The notes below the pieces were generated by a model that was given only the letters and a program-made list of their open reading frames with translations, was not told where the DNA came from and searched no databases. Both the position numbers and the translations under genes were made by a program. A stretch of 64,000 nucleotides of DNA from Egibacteraceae bacterium (GTDB lineage Bacteria > Actinomycetota > Nitriliruptoria > Euzebyales > Egibacteraceae): positions 45,220 to 109,219 of the forward strand of contig JAUJNX010000014.1 of assembly GCA_030447925.1 (NCBI GenBank). Reading direction: 5' to 3'. Positions 54,395 to 64,000 of the stretch are shown here, piece after piece. Positions within the stretch are counted from its first letter, which is position 1; each line of letters begins with the position of its first letter.

Positions 54395-54862
54395 GTGCCA
54401 GGAGCATCCGTCGCGCTTCCCGAGCGCATCCGCGACGCCGCCCTGCCCGTGGTCGAGGGCGCCGCGCTGGACCTCGTGGACGTCGTCGTGCGCGGCGAGG
54501 GCGCCCGCCGCCTCGTGCGGGTGGTCGTCGACCGCAAGGGGGGCGTGGACCTCGCCCGCTGCGAGCGGGTCTCCCACGACCTCGGCCCGCTGCTGGACGC
54601 CATGGAGGACCTGGACGCGGGCTACCTGCTGGAGGTCACGAGCCCCGGCGTCGACGCCCCCCTGCGCGACCGGCGGGCGTTCGACCGCGTCGAGGGCCGC
54701 CCCGTGCGCGTGCAGCTGCGGCGCGACGACGGCCGGACCGAGCACGTCGACGGGACGGTCCGGGCGGCGGAGGAGGACGCGGTCGTGCTGGGCACCGACG
54801 ACGGCGAGCTCCGGGTGCCCTACGACGCGGTCGTGCTGGCCACCCAGCGCCTCCCATGGTGA
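54395..54862 (+). CDS. rimP: Ribosome maturation factor RimP
   Basis: A 155-residue 30S assembly factor. The N-terminal domain shows VEGAALDLVDVVVRGEGA with VRVVVDRKGGVDLARCERVS, then DLDAGYLLEVTSPGVDAPL with RDRRAFDRVEGRPVRV, the RimP signature. The C-terminal SH3-like domain follows. GTG 54395 is chosen because AAGGAGG lies eight bases before it; the GTG at 54389 is too close to the same site. First gene of the nusA operon. Confidence 0.92.
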   Translation: MPGASVALPERIRDAALPVVEGAALDLVDVVVRGEGARRLVRVVVDRKGGVDLARCERVSHDLGPLLDAMEDLDAGYLLEVTSPGVDAPLRDRRAFDRVEGRPVRVQLRRDDGRTEHVDGTVRAAEEDAVVLGTDDGELRVPYDAVVLATQRLPW

Positions 54863-54872
54863 AGGAGACAGG

Positions 54873-55928
54873 ATGAAGGTCGACATCGAGGCACTTCGGA
54901 GCATCGAGCGCGAGAAGGGCATCTCCTTCATCACCGTCATCGAGGCGCTCGTGGCGGCGCTGGCCAGCGCCTACAAGCGCTCCGCCGGCGACGCCGAGGA
55001 GGCGCGCGTCCTCATCGACACCGCCAGCGGCGAGGTGACCGTCTACGCCCAGGAGCTCGACGACGACGGCAATGTGGTTTCTGAGTGGGTCGATGAACCC
55101 ACGGACTTCGGGCGCGTCGTCGCCCAGACCGCCAAGCAGGTCCTGCTCCAGCGCCTGCGCGAGGCCGAGCGCGAGCAGACCTACGGCGAGTACTCCGGCA
55201 AGGAGGGCGACCTCGTCACCGGCACCATCCAGATCCACGACCAGCGCACGACGGTCCTGGACCTGGGCAACGCCGAGGCGATCCTGCCCTACGCCGAGCA
55301 GGTGCCCACCGAGCGCTACGAGCACGGCACCCGCCTGCGCGCGCTGGTGATCGAGGTCCGCCGCTCCGCCAAGGGCGTGCAGATCGTGTGCAGCCGCACG
55401 CACCCGAACCTGGTGCGCGAGCTGTTCCGCCTGGAGGTCCCCGAGATCGCGGAGGGCCTGGTCCAGATCAAGGCGATCGCGCGCGAGGCCGGCTACCGCA
55501 CCAAGATCGCGGTCGAGTCGACCGACCCCTCCGTCGACCCCGTCGGCGCGTGCGTGGGCGCCCGCGGCAGCCGGGTCGTCGCGGTCGTCGACGAGCTGTC
55601 GGGCGAGAAGGTCGACATCGTCCCCTGGGCGATGGAGCCCGCCGCGATGGTCGCCAACGCGCTGTCGCCGGCCAAGGTGTCGGAGGTCTACCTGTACCCG
55701 GAGGACGGCACCGCGCTGGTCGTCGTCCCCGACTACCAGCTCTCGCTGGCGATCGGCCGGGAGGGGCAGAACGCCCGCCTGGCCGCCCGCCTGACCGGCT
55801 GGCGTATCGACATCAAGAGCGAGACGCAGTTCGCTGAGGAGCAGGCGGCGTTCCAGGCCGCCTACGACCGGGGCGAGATCGACGAGTACGGCAACCCCGT
55901 CGTCCAGCAGGCGGCGGAGGAAGCGTAG
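54873..55928 (+). CDS. nusA: Transcription termination/antitermination factor NusA
   Basis: A 351-residue NusA. N-terminal RNA-polymerase-binding domain ([20 protein letters not shown], then [17 protein letters not shown]), S1 domain (about residues 110-190: [20 protein letters not shown]), KH1 ([20 protein letters not shown] with [19 protein letters not shown]) and KH2 ([20 protein letters not shown]). It lacks the C-terminal acidic repeats, as is normal in actinobacteria. ATG 54873 with AAGGAG seven bases before. Confidence 0.95.
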   Translation: MKVDIEALRSIEREKGISFITVIEALVAALASAYKRSAGDAEEARVLIDTASGEVTVYAQELDDDGNVVSEWVDEPTDFGRVVAQTAKQVLLQRLREAEREQTYGEYSGKEGDLVTGTIQIHDQRTTVLDLGNAEAILPYAEQVPTERYEHGTRLRALVIEVRRSAKGVQIVCSRTHPNLVRELFRLEVPEIAEGLVQIKAIAREAGYRTKIAVESTDPSVDPVGACVGARGSRVVAVVDELSGEKVDIVPWAMEPAAMVANALSPAKVSEVYLYPEDGTALVVVPDYQLSLAIGREGQNARLAARLTGWRIDIKSETQFAEEQAAFQAAYDRGEIDEYGNPVVQQAAEEA

Positions 55929-55942
55929 GGGGTAGATTGGGG

Positions 55943-56263
55943 ATGCCCGTCCGGCGGTGCGTCGCCTGCCGTCGGCGGACAGGGAAGGATCAGCTCGTCC
56001 GTTTGGTTGTCACGGACGGAGCGGTCGGTGTCGACGCGCTGGCCCGTGAGCCGGGTCGCGGCGCCTACCTCTGCGGCCGTCCCTCCTGCACGGACGACGC
56101 GCTCCGCCGTGACGGCGCCGCGCTCCGCCGGGCCTTGCGCCTGGCGGGCGGCTCGGTGACGTTGGACGGGGACCGGCTCCGCGCCGCCATCGCCGCCGCC
56201 GCGGGACCACAGCAGATTTCTCAAGACGTTCGAGGGCCGATCACGTCGGCCCACCAGGAGTGA
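55943..56263 (+). CDS. rnpM: RNase P modulator RnpM (YlxR)
   Basis: A 106-residue nucleic-acid-binding protein of the YlxR family, recently described as a modulator of RNase P activity. RRCVACRRRTGKDQLVRLVV is the family start and GRGAYLCGRPSC the central CGRxxC motif. ATG 55943 chosen over TTG 55937. Sits between nusA and infB, the standard position. Ends four bases before the infB start. Confidence 0.9.
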   Translation: MPVRRCVACRRRTGKDQLVRLVVTDGAVGVDALAREPGRGAYLCGRPSCTDDALRRDGAALRRALRLAGGSVTLDGDRLRAAIAAAAGPQQISQDVRGPITSAHQE

Positions 56264-56267
56264 GTGA

Positions 56268-59601
<3,334 letters not shown>

Positions 59602-59621
59602 CCCGCGCCACCCCCACCCCC

Positions 59622-59918
59622 ATGGTCGGAGGGCTGCTCCGCGTCGAACTGCACGTCCCGGCCGCCACCTCGCTCAAGGCGAAGCGAGGGGTGGTCAAGG
59701 CCCTCATCGCGGCGCTGCGCAACGCGCTCAACGTCTCGGTGGCGGAGGTCGACCACCAAGACCTGTGGCAGCGCTGCACGCTGGGGATCGCCATCGCCGC
59801 GGGATCCGAGACGGGCGTGCGCCGCATCGCCCAGGACGTCGAGAAGATCGTGAACCGGGAACCGCGCGCCGAGGTCATCGCCTTCGACCTCGACATCGTG
59901 GTGGGTGAGCACACATGA
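59622..59918 (+). CDS. ylxP: YlxP/DUF503 family protein
   Basis: A 98-residue protein: GLLRVELHVPAATSLKAKRG, VVKALIAALRNALNVSVAEV and DHQDLWQRCTLGIAIAAGSE, the full DUF503 pattern. Function unresolved; position between infB and rbfA is highly conserved and suggests a role in ribosome assembly. ATG 59622; the stop overlaps rbfA (ATGA). Confidence 0.9.
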   Translation: MVGGLLRVELHVPAATSLKAKRGVVKALIAALRNALNVSVAEVDHQDLWQRCTLGIAIAAGSETGVRRIAQDVEKIVNREPRAEVIAFDLDIVVGEHT

Positions 59919-60277
59919 GCCAGCGCACGCGCAAGGTCAGCGAGTCGGTCAAGGAAATCGTCGCCGAGGAGGTCCTCAACCTGAAGGACCCCCGCATCGG
60001 CTTCCTGACGGTCACCGACGTCCGCACGTCACCGGACCTGAAGTCCTCGGAGGTCTTCTGGACGGTCCTGCCCGACGTCGAGGAGGTCCGCGCTGCCACC
60101 GCGGCCGGCCTCGCCAGCGCGCAGTCCCTGCTGCGCCGCGCCGTCGGCCAGCGTCTGCGCCTGCGCCACGTCCCCGACCTACACTTCGTCCACGATCCGG
60201 TGCCGGAGCAGGGACGGCGGATCGACCGCCTGCTGAGCGAGGCCGCGGAGCCGGACCGGGAGCCGTACCAGGGATGA
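59915..60277 (+). CDS. rbfA: Ribosome-binding factor A
   Basis: A 120-residue KH-fold factor for late 30S maturation and cold adaptation. RTRKVSESVKEIVAEEVLNL, KDPRIGFLTVTDVRTSPDL and LRLRHVPDLHFVHDPVPEQG match the family through its whole length. ATG 59915 overlaps ylxP and its stop overlaps nrnA, each by four bases. Confidence 0.94.
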   Translation: MSQRTRKVSESVKEIVAEEVLNLKDPRIGFLTVTDVRTSPDLKSSEVFWTVLPDVEEVRAATAAGLASAQSLLRRAVGQRLRLRHVPDLHFVHDPVPEQGRRIDRLLSEAAEPDREPYQG

Positions 60278-61295
60278 GCAGCGTGGGTGAGCGGGACTGG
60301 GCGCGGGCCCTCTCGCTCCTGGTCGGCGCGCCGCAGGTCGCGCTCGCGTGCCACGTCGAACCCGACGGGGACGCCCTCGGGTCGATGCTCGCGCTGGCCC
60401 ACCACCTGCGCGCCGCCGGGACCGAGGTCGTCGCCGCGTTCGGCGTCGCCCCCGGCGGCTCGGGGGAGGTGCCCGCGCAGTACGCGTTCCTCCCCGGCGT
60501 CGGCGACCTGGTCAGTGCCGACGACTTCCCCCGGCGCCCGCGGTCCTGGTCGTCCTGGACTGCGCCGCGCCCGCCCGGCTGGGCGCGGTAGAGCGCGCGG
60601 TCCCCCCGCCCGGCGCGGTGCTGGTGGTGTTCCACCCCTCCAGCGGCTCCCCGCGCGCGTCCGTGCGCGTCGTCTCCCCCGACGCCGCGGCGCCCGCGGT
60701 GCTGGGGGAGGAGCACATCCGCCGCGCCGGCGGGACGATGGACCGGAGCAGCGCCACCTGCCTCTACACCGGCCTGGTCACCGACACGGGGCGCTTCGCC
60801 TTCGCCTCGGTCACCCCGGAGGTGATGGAGCTGGGCGCGCGCCTGCTCGACCGCCACATCGACCACGCGGCGATCAACCGGCAGGTCTGGGAGACCCACA
60901 GCCTGGGCTACCTGAAGCTGCTCGGCCGGGTGTGCGAGCGCGCGGCGTTCATCCCCGCGGTGGGCCTGGCCTGGTCGGTGGTGTACGACCGCGACGTGAC
61001 GGACCTGGAGGTCGCGACCGGCGAGCTGGACAGCGTCGTCGACGTCGTGCGCAGCGTGGCGTGCGCGCGCTCGACCCTGCTGGTCCGCCAGCTCCCGGTC
61101 GGCGCGGGCGCGCCGCGCTGGAAGCTGTCGCTGCGCAGCCGCGGCGGCGTCGACGTCGGGCGGGCGGCGGCGGCGCTGGGCGGCGGCGGCCACGCGTTCG
61201 CGGCGGGGTGCACCGTCGCCGGGCCCCTGGACGAGGTCGTGGACCGCGTCGTGGCGCTGCTCGCCAGCGGCGCCGACCCCGCCCTGGTCGGCTGA
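60274..61295 (+). CDS. nrnA: DHH-family phosphoesterase (NrnA-like), one frameshift, altered DHH motif
   Basis: NrnA degrades nanoRNA and dephosphorylates pAp. From ATG 60274: VALACHVEPDGDALGSMLAL (motif I). A one-base change near 60,535 (CCCCCGGCGCCCG) shifts frame into AVLVVLDCAAPARLGAVERA. GLVTDTGRFAFASV and DHHA1 GGGGHAFAAGC are normal. At the diagnostic motif III the sequence reads VVFHPSSG where (V)DHH is expected, so two metal-site residues are missing. Either the local sequence is wrong or this paralogue has lost activity. About 340 residues after correction. Confidence 0.82.
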
Positions 61296-61308
61296 GGGGC
61301 CGGGCGGG

Positions 61309-62256
61309 GTGGACGGCGTCGTCGTGGTGGACAAGCCCGCCGGCATGACGTCCCACGACGTCGTGGACCGGGTGCGCCGCGTGCTGTCCGGCGGGCGCGG
61401 GCGGCGCCACGCCCCCAAGGTCGGCCACGCGGGGACGCTGGACCCCGACGCCACCGGCGTGCTGGTCGTGGCCGTCGGCCGCGCCACCCGGCTGGTGCCG
61501 TGGTTGCAGGCCGCGGCCAAGACCTACGACGCGCGCATGCAGCTGGGGGTGACGACCAGCACGCTGGACGCGGCGGGGGAGGTCCTGACCACCCGCGACG
61601 CCTCAGGGGTGGACGAGGGCGCGCTGTGCGAGGCGCTCAAGGCGTTCGTCGGCGACATCCAGCAGATCCCGCCGATGGTCAGCGCGGTGAAGGTCGGCGG
61701 GGAGCGCCTGCACGCCAAGGCCCGCCGCGGGGAGGTCGTCGAGCGCGCGCCCCGGCCCGTCAGCATCCACGACCTGGTGCTGGAGGACTTCGTGCCCGGC
61801 CCGCGCGCGGAGGCCGCCTTCCTGGTCACCTGCTCGGCGGGGACCTACGTCCGCACCCTGGCCGCCGACGTGGGCGACCGGCTGGGGGTCGGCGCGCACC
61901 TGGTGTCCCTGCGGCGCCTGGGCTCCGGCCGCTTCACCGCCGGCGACGCGGTGCCCCTGGAGCGGGTGCTCGCGCTGGCGGGGGAGGGTCGGCTCGACGA
62001 GGTCCTGCTGACCCCGGCCGCGGCGATGGGGGACCGGCCACGCCGCCGGCTGGACGACCGCGAGGTGCGCGACCTCGGCTTCGGCCGCCCGGTCTCGGCC
62101 TCGGGCAGCGACGACGACGTCGCCGCGGTGGACGGCGACGGCCGCCTGGTCGCCATGCTCTCCGACGCCGGGCCGGTCGCCCGCCCGCTCGTCGTCCTCG
62201 CCCCCGCGGCGCCCGCGCCGGTGCCCGGCGCCAGCGGCGGCGGCGCGGATGCCTGA
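61309..62256 (+). CDS. truB: tRNA pseudouridine-55 synthase
   Basis: A 315-residue TruB making pseudouridine 55 in the tRNA T-loop. VVVVDKPAGMTSHDVVDRVR, catalytic aspartate in KVGHAGTLDPDATGVLVVA, KTYDARMQLGVTTSTLDAA, IQQIPPMVSAVKVGGERLHA and CSAGTYVRTLAADVGDRLG are complete. A C-terminal PUA-like region and alanine/proline tail follow. GTG 61309; overlaps ribF by eight bases. Confidence 0.95.
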   Translation: MDGVVVVDKPAGMTSHDVVDRVRRVLSGGRGRRHAPKVGHAGTLDPDATGVLVVAVGRATRLVPWLQAAAKTYDARMQLGVTTSTLDAAGEVLTTRDASGVDEGALCEALKAFVGDIQQIPPMVSAVKVGGERLHAKARRGEVVERAPRPVSIHDLVLEDFVPGPRAEAAFLVTCSAGTYVRTLAADVGDRLGVGAHLVSLRRLGSGRFTAGDAVPLERVLALAGEGRLDEVLLTPAAAMGDRPRRRLDDREVRDLGFGRPVSASGSDDDVAAVDGDGRLVAMLSDAGPVARPLVVLAPAAPAPVPGASGGGADA

Positions 62257-63226
62257 CGACGCGTTCCTCCCCGGGCGCGACGCGTTCGCCGACCGCATCG
62301 TGACCGGGGTGAGCGCGGCGCCCGCCGCGCCCTCGGTGGTCTGCATCGGCGTCTTCGACGGCGTCCACCGCGGTCACCAGGCGATGATCGGCACCGCGGT
62401 GCGCCGCGCCCGCGAGCTGGGCGTCCGCGCCGTCGCCGTCACCTTCGACCGGCACCCTCAGGAGGTCGTGCAGCCGGGCAGCCAGCCGCGCCTGCTGATG
62501 ACCCCGGGCCGGCGGGCGCAGCTCGTCGCCGCGCTGGGCGTCGACCTCGTCGTCGTGCTGCCCTTCGACGACACGCTGCGCCACCTCGCCCCGCGGGCCT
62601 TCGTCGACCACGTGCTCGTCGACCCGCTGCAGGCGCGGGCGGTCGTGGTCGGGGACAACTTCCGCTACGGGCACCGTGCGGCCGGCGACGTGGCGACCCT
62701 GCGCGCGTCGGGCGGGTTCGAGGTGCTCGCCGTCCCGCTGCTCGCCGAGTCCGACGTGGTGGTGTCGTCGACCCAGATCCGCGCGGCGGTCGACGCCGGC
62801 GCGGTCGAGCGGGCGGCGCACCTCCTCGGCCGCCCCCACTTCGTCGACGGGGTGGTGGTGCGCGGGGACCAGCGCGGCCGCGTCCTGGGCTTCCCCACCG
62901 CCAACGTGCAGGTCGACCCCCGCGTCGCGGTCCCCGCGCGCGGGATCTACGCCGGGCTGTTCCACGTCGCGCCCGGCCACGGCCCGGTCGCGTCGCACCC
63001 GGCGGTGACCAGCGTGGGGGTCAACCCCACGTTCGGCGGGAGCCGGCTGCGCGTGGAGGCCCACCTGCTCGACCACGACGCCGACCTCTACGGCGTCACC
63101 GCGTCGGTCGACTTCCGCCACCGCCTGCGCGAGGAGCGCACGTACGCCGAGGTGGACGCGCTGGTCGCGCAGATGGTCCTGGACCGCGACGAGGCCCGCC
63201 GGCTGCTGGCGCGCGGCGACGCCTGA
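62249..63226 (+). CDS. ribF: Bifunctional riboflavin kinase/FAD synthetase
   Basis: A 325-residue enzyme turning riboflavin into FMN and FAD. The N-terminal adenylyltransferase domain has [46 protein letters not shown] and [13 protein letters not shown]. The C-terminal kinase domain has [25 protein letters not shown] and [23 protein letters not shown] 62249 lies inside the end of truB. truB-ribF-rpsO is the common order. Confidence 0.95.
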   Translation: MPDDAFLPGRDAFADRIVTGVSAAPAAPSVVCIGVFDGVHRGHQAMIGTAVRRARELGVRAVAVTFDRHPQEVVQPGSQPRLLMTPGRRAQLVAALGVDLVVVLPFDDTLRHLAPRAFVDHVLVDPLQARAVVVGDNFRYGHRAAGDVATLRASGGFEVLAVPLLAESDVVVSSTQIRAAVDAGAVERAAHLLGRPHFVDGVVVRGDQRGRVLGFPTANVQVDPRVAVPARGIYAGLFHVAPGHGPVASHPAVTSVGVNPTFGGSRLRVEAHLLDHDADLYGVTASVDFRHRLREERTYAEVDALVAQMVLDRDEARRLLARGDA

Positions 63227-63443
63227 CCCACATGACCGGTCGTCCAGGGTGATGCGGTCCGGGCCCGCCCGTGGCAGTATTCGGGGGACGCCGCCACCAG
63301 GCGGCACCCCATCGTGCCCGGATCTGGGTGCGCGGGCTGGCTGGGGGACCCGTGGGTCCGCGGCCGGGCCGCAGGAGGACCACCGCAACGCGGTCCCCGA
63401 CGCAGGTCCACCCGCCGGGTCCCGAGCCCCACAGGAGCAGCAG
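63227..63443 (+). promoter_or_regulatory. rpsO leader region
   Basis: About 215 bases between ribF and rpsO, GC-rich with several potential stems (for example GGACCCGTGGGTCC at about 63,346-63,359). S15 represses its own mRNA through leader structures in several bacteria; the length and pairing potential allow it here, but I cannot assign a known leader class. Confidence 0.35.
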
Positions 63444-63716
63444 TTGACCAAGGCCGTCATCCCGGACAAGGAAGCACTGATCAGGGAGTACGCCACCCTC
63501 GAGGGCGACACGGGGTCGCCGGAGGTGCAGGTGGCGCTCCTGACGGCACGGATCAACCACCTCACCGAGCACCTCCGCACGCACAAGAAGGACCACCACT
63601 CGCGGCGCGGGCTGCTGCAGCTGGTGGGCCGGCGACGCCGGCTCCTCGGCTACCTCCAGCGCACCGACATCGAGCGCTACCGCTCGTTGATCGGCAGGCT
63701 GGGCCTCCGCCGCTAG
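63444..63716 (+). CDS. rpsO: 30S ribosomal protein S15
   Basis: A 90-residue S15, binding the 16S central domain. TTG 63444 with AGGAG seven bases upstream gives [60 protein letters not shown] and [20 protein letters not shown], the full family. TTG is chosen because the family starts at this residue and no ATG or GTG is nearby in frame. Confidence 0.95.
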   Translation: MTKAVIPDKEALIREYATLEGDTGSPEVQVALLTARINHLTEHLRTHKKDHHSRRGLLQLVGRRRRLLGYLQRTDIERYRSLIGRLGLRR

Positions 63717-63724
63717 CACCACCC

Positions 63725-63751
63725 GACGCCGAGCCCCACGGGCTCGGCGTC
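63725..63751 (+). terminator. Strong rpsO terminator hairpin
   Basis: GACGCCGAGCCC-CAC-GGGCTCGGCGTC, a perfect twelve-base stem with a three-base loop, nine bases after the rpsO stop. GCCGCATCA follows, without a T-run, as is common in actinobacterial terminators. Confidence 0.75.
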
Positions 63752-63820
63752 GCCGCATCACCGCAGGAACACACCGCACCGAACGCCGGGTCCGAACGGG
63801 ACGCTGCAGTTGCCGGTGGT

Positions 63821-64000
63821 GGGGGGGGGGGGGGGCGCCCCCCCCCCCCCCCCACCGGCCCCCCCCCCCCCCACGGCCCGGCCCCCCCCCCGCGCGCCCC
63901 GCCCCCCCCCCCCCCGAGCGGCACCGGGAGAGCCGCGGGGTGGGGGAGTGGGGGAGGGTGTGTGTGTGGTGGGGGGGGGGGGGGGGGGGGGGAAGCGGGG
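63821..64000. other. Low-complexity G/C-run sequence, probable contig-end artefact
   Basis: From 63,821 the sequence is almost entirely runs of G, then C, then G again, with runs of more than ten identical bases, ending in a long G run. Real coding DNA of this genome does not look like this anywhere else in the window. pnp would be expected after rpsO but no trace is readable. It looks like two-colour-chemistry poly-G or assembly-end noise. Confidence 0.8.

Overview
The window looks like part of a high-GC actinobacterial chromosome, possibly from the Nitriliruptoria/Euzebya side of the phylum. This is inferred from gene order and families, not from a marker-gene tree: comM-dprA-xerC-whiG-M23-rpsB-tsf-pyrH-frr-cdsA-rlmN-dxr-rip1-ispG, then rimP-nusA-rnpM-infB-ylxP-rbfA-nrnA-truB-ribF-rpsO, plus CWB2 cell-wall-binding repeats, an F420/PPOX-type oxidoreductase and a WhiG sigma factor. 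No rRNA, tRNA or CRISPR array was found.

Positions 1 to about 25,010 are a lower-GC accessory region that ends inside comM, whose first ~80 codons are missing. It is most simply read as the right-hand part of an integrated conjugative element or layered genomic island. It holds a MobF relaxase running off the left edge, a candidate oriT/iteron region (2.07-2.47 kb), a small kinase and a HIT protein with a hexanucleotide repeat, an XRE regulator divergent from a tightly overlapping three-gene operon (class-II-like ribonucleotide reductase, PfkB kinase, HD phosphohydrolase), and four small coupled genes. A defence-island-like stretch follows: HerA-NurA-adenine methyltransferase on the minus strand, then a SIR2-STAND NTPase with a coupled partner, two small membrane proteins and a degenerate AAA-like protein. 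Relics of IS481 transposases, a WD40 protein and a GNAT acetyltransferase lie between. Two diverged copies of a ~165-171 bp structured repeat (16,971 and 24,845) bracket the SIR2 part, and the second abuts truncated comM.

Positions 25.0-44.1 kb are chromosomal: comM remnant, dprA, a secreted sugar-dehydrogenase-like protein with CWB2 anchor, an exopolysaccharide-type operon (GtrA, two GT2 glycosyltransferases, a GT39-like membrane enzyme, a GH8 glycanase), a lipoprotein, xerC, whiG, a lipoprotein/secreted-protein pair split by an IS5-family element with CTAG duplications, and an M23 endopeptidase.

Positions 44.1-63.8 kb are the translation, isoprenoid and envelope housekeeping block. Start/stop overlaps of 1-11 bases recur through it. 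The DNA from 25 kb onward has many single-base frame changes at G/C runs, even in essential genes (rpsB, tsf, infB), and the last ~180 bases are almost pure G/C runs. I read these as sequencing or assembly errors rather than gene decay.
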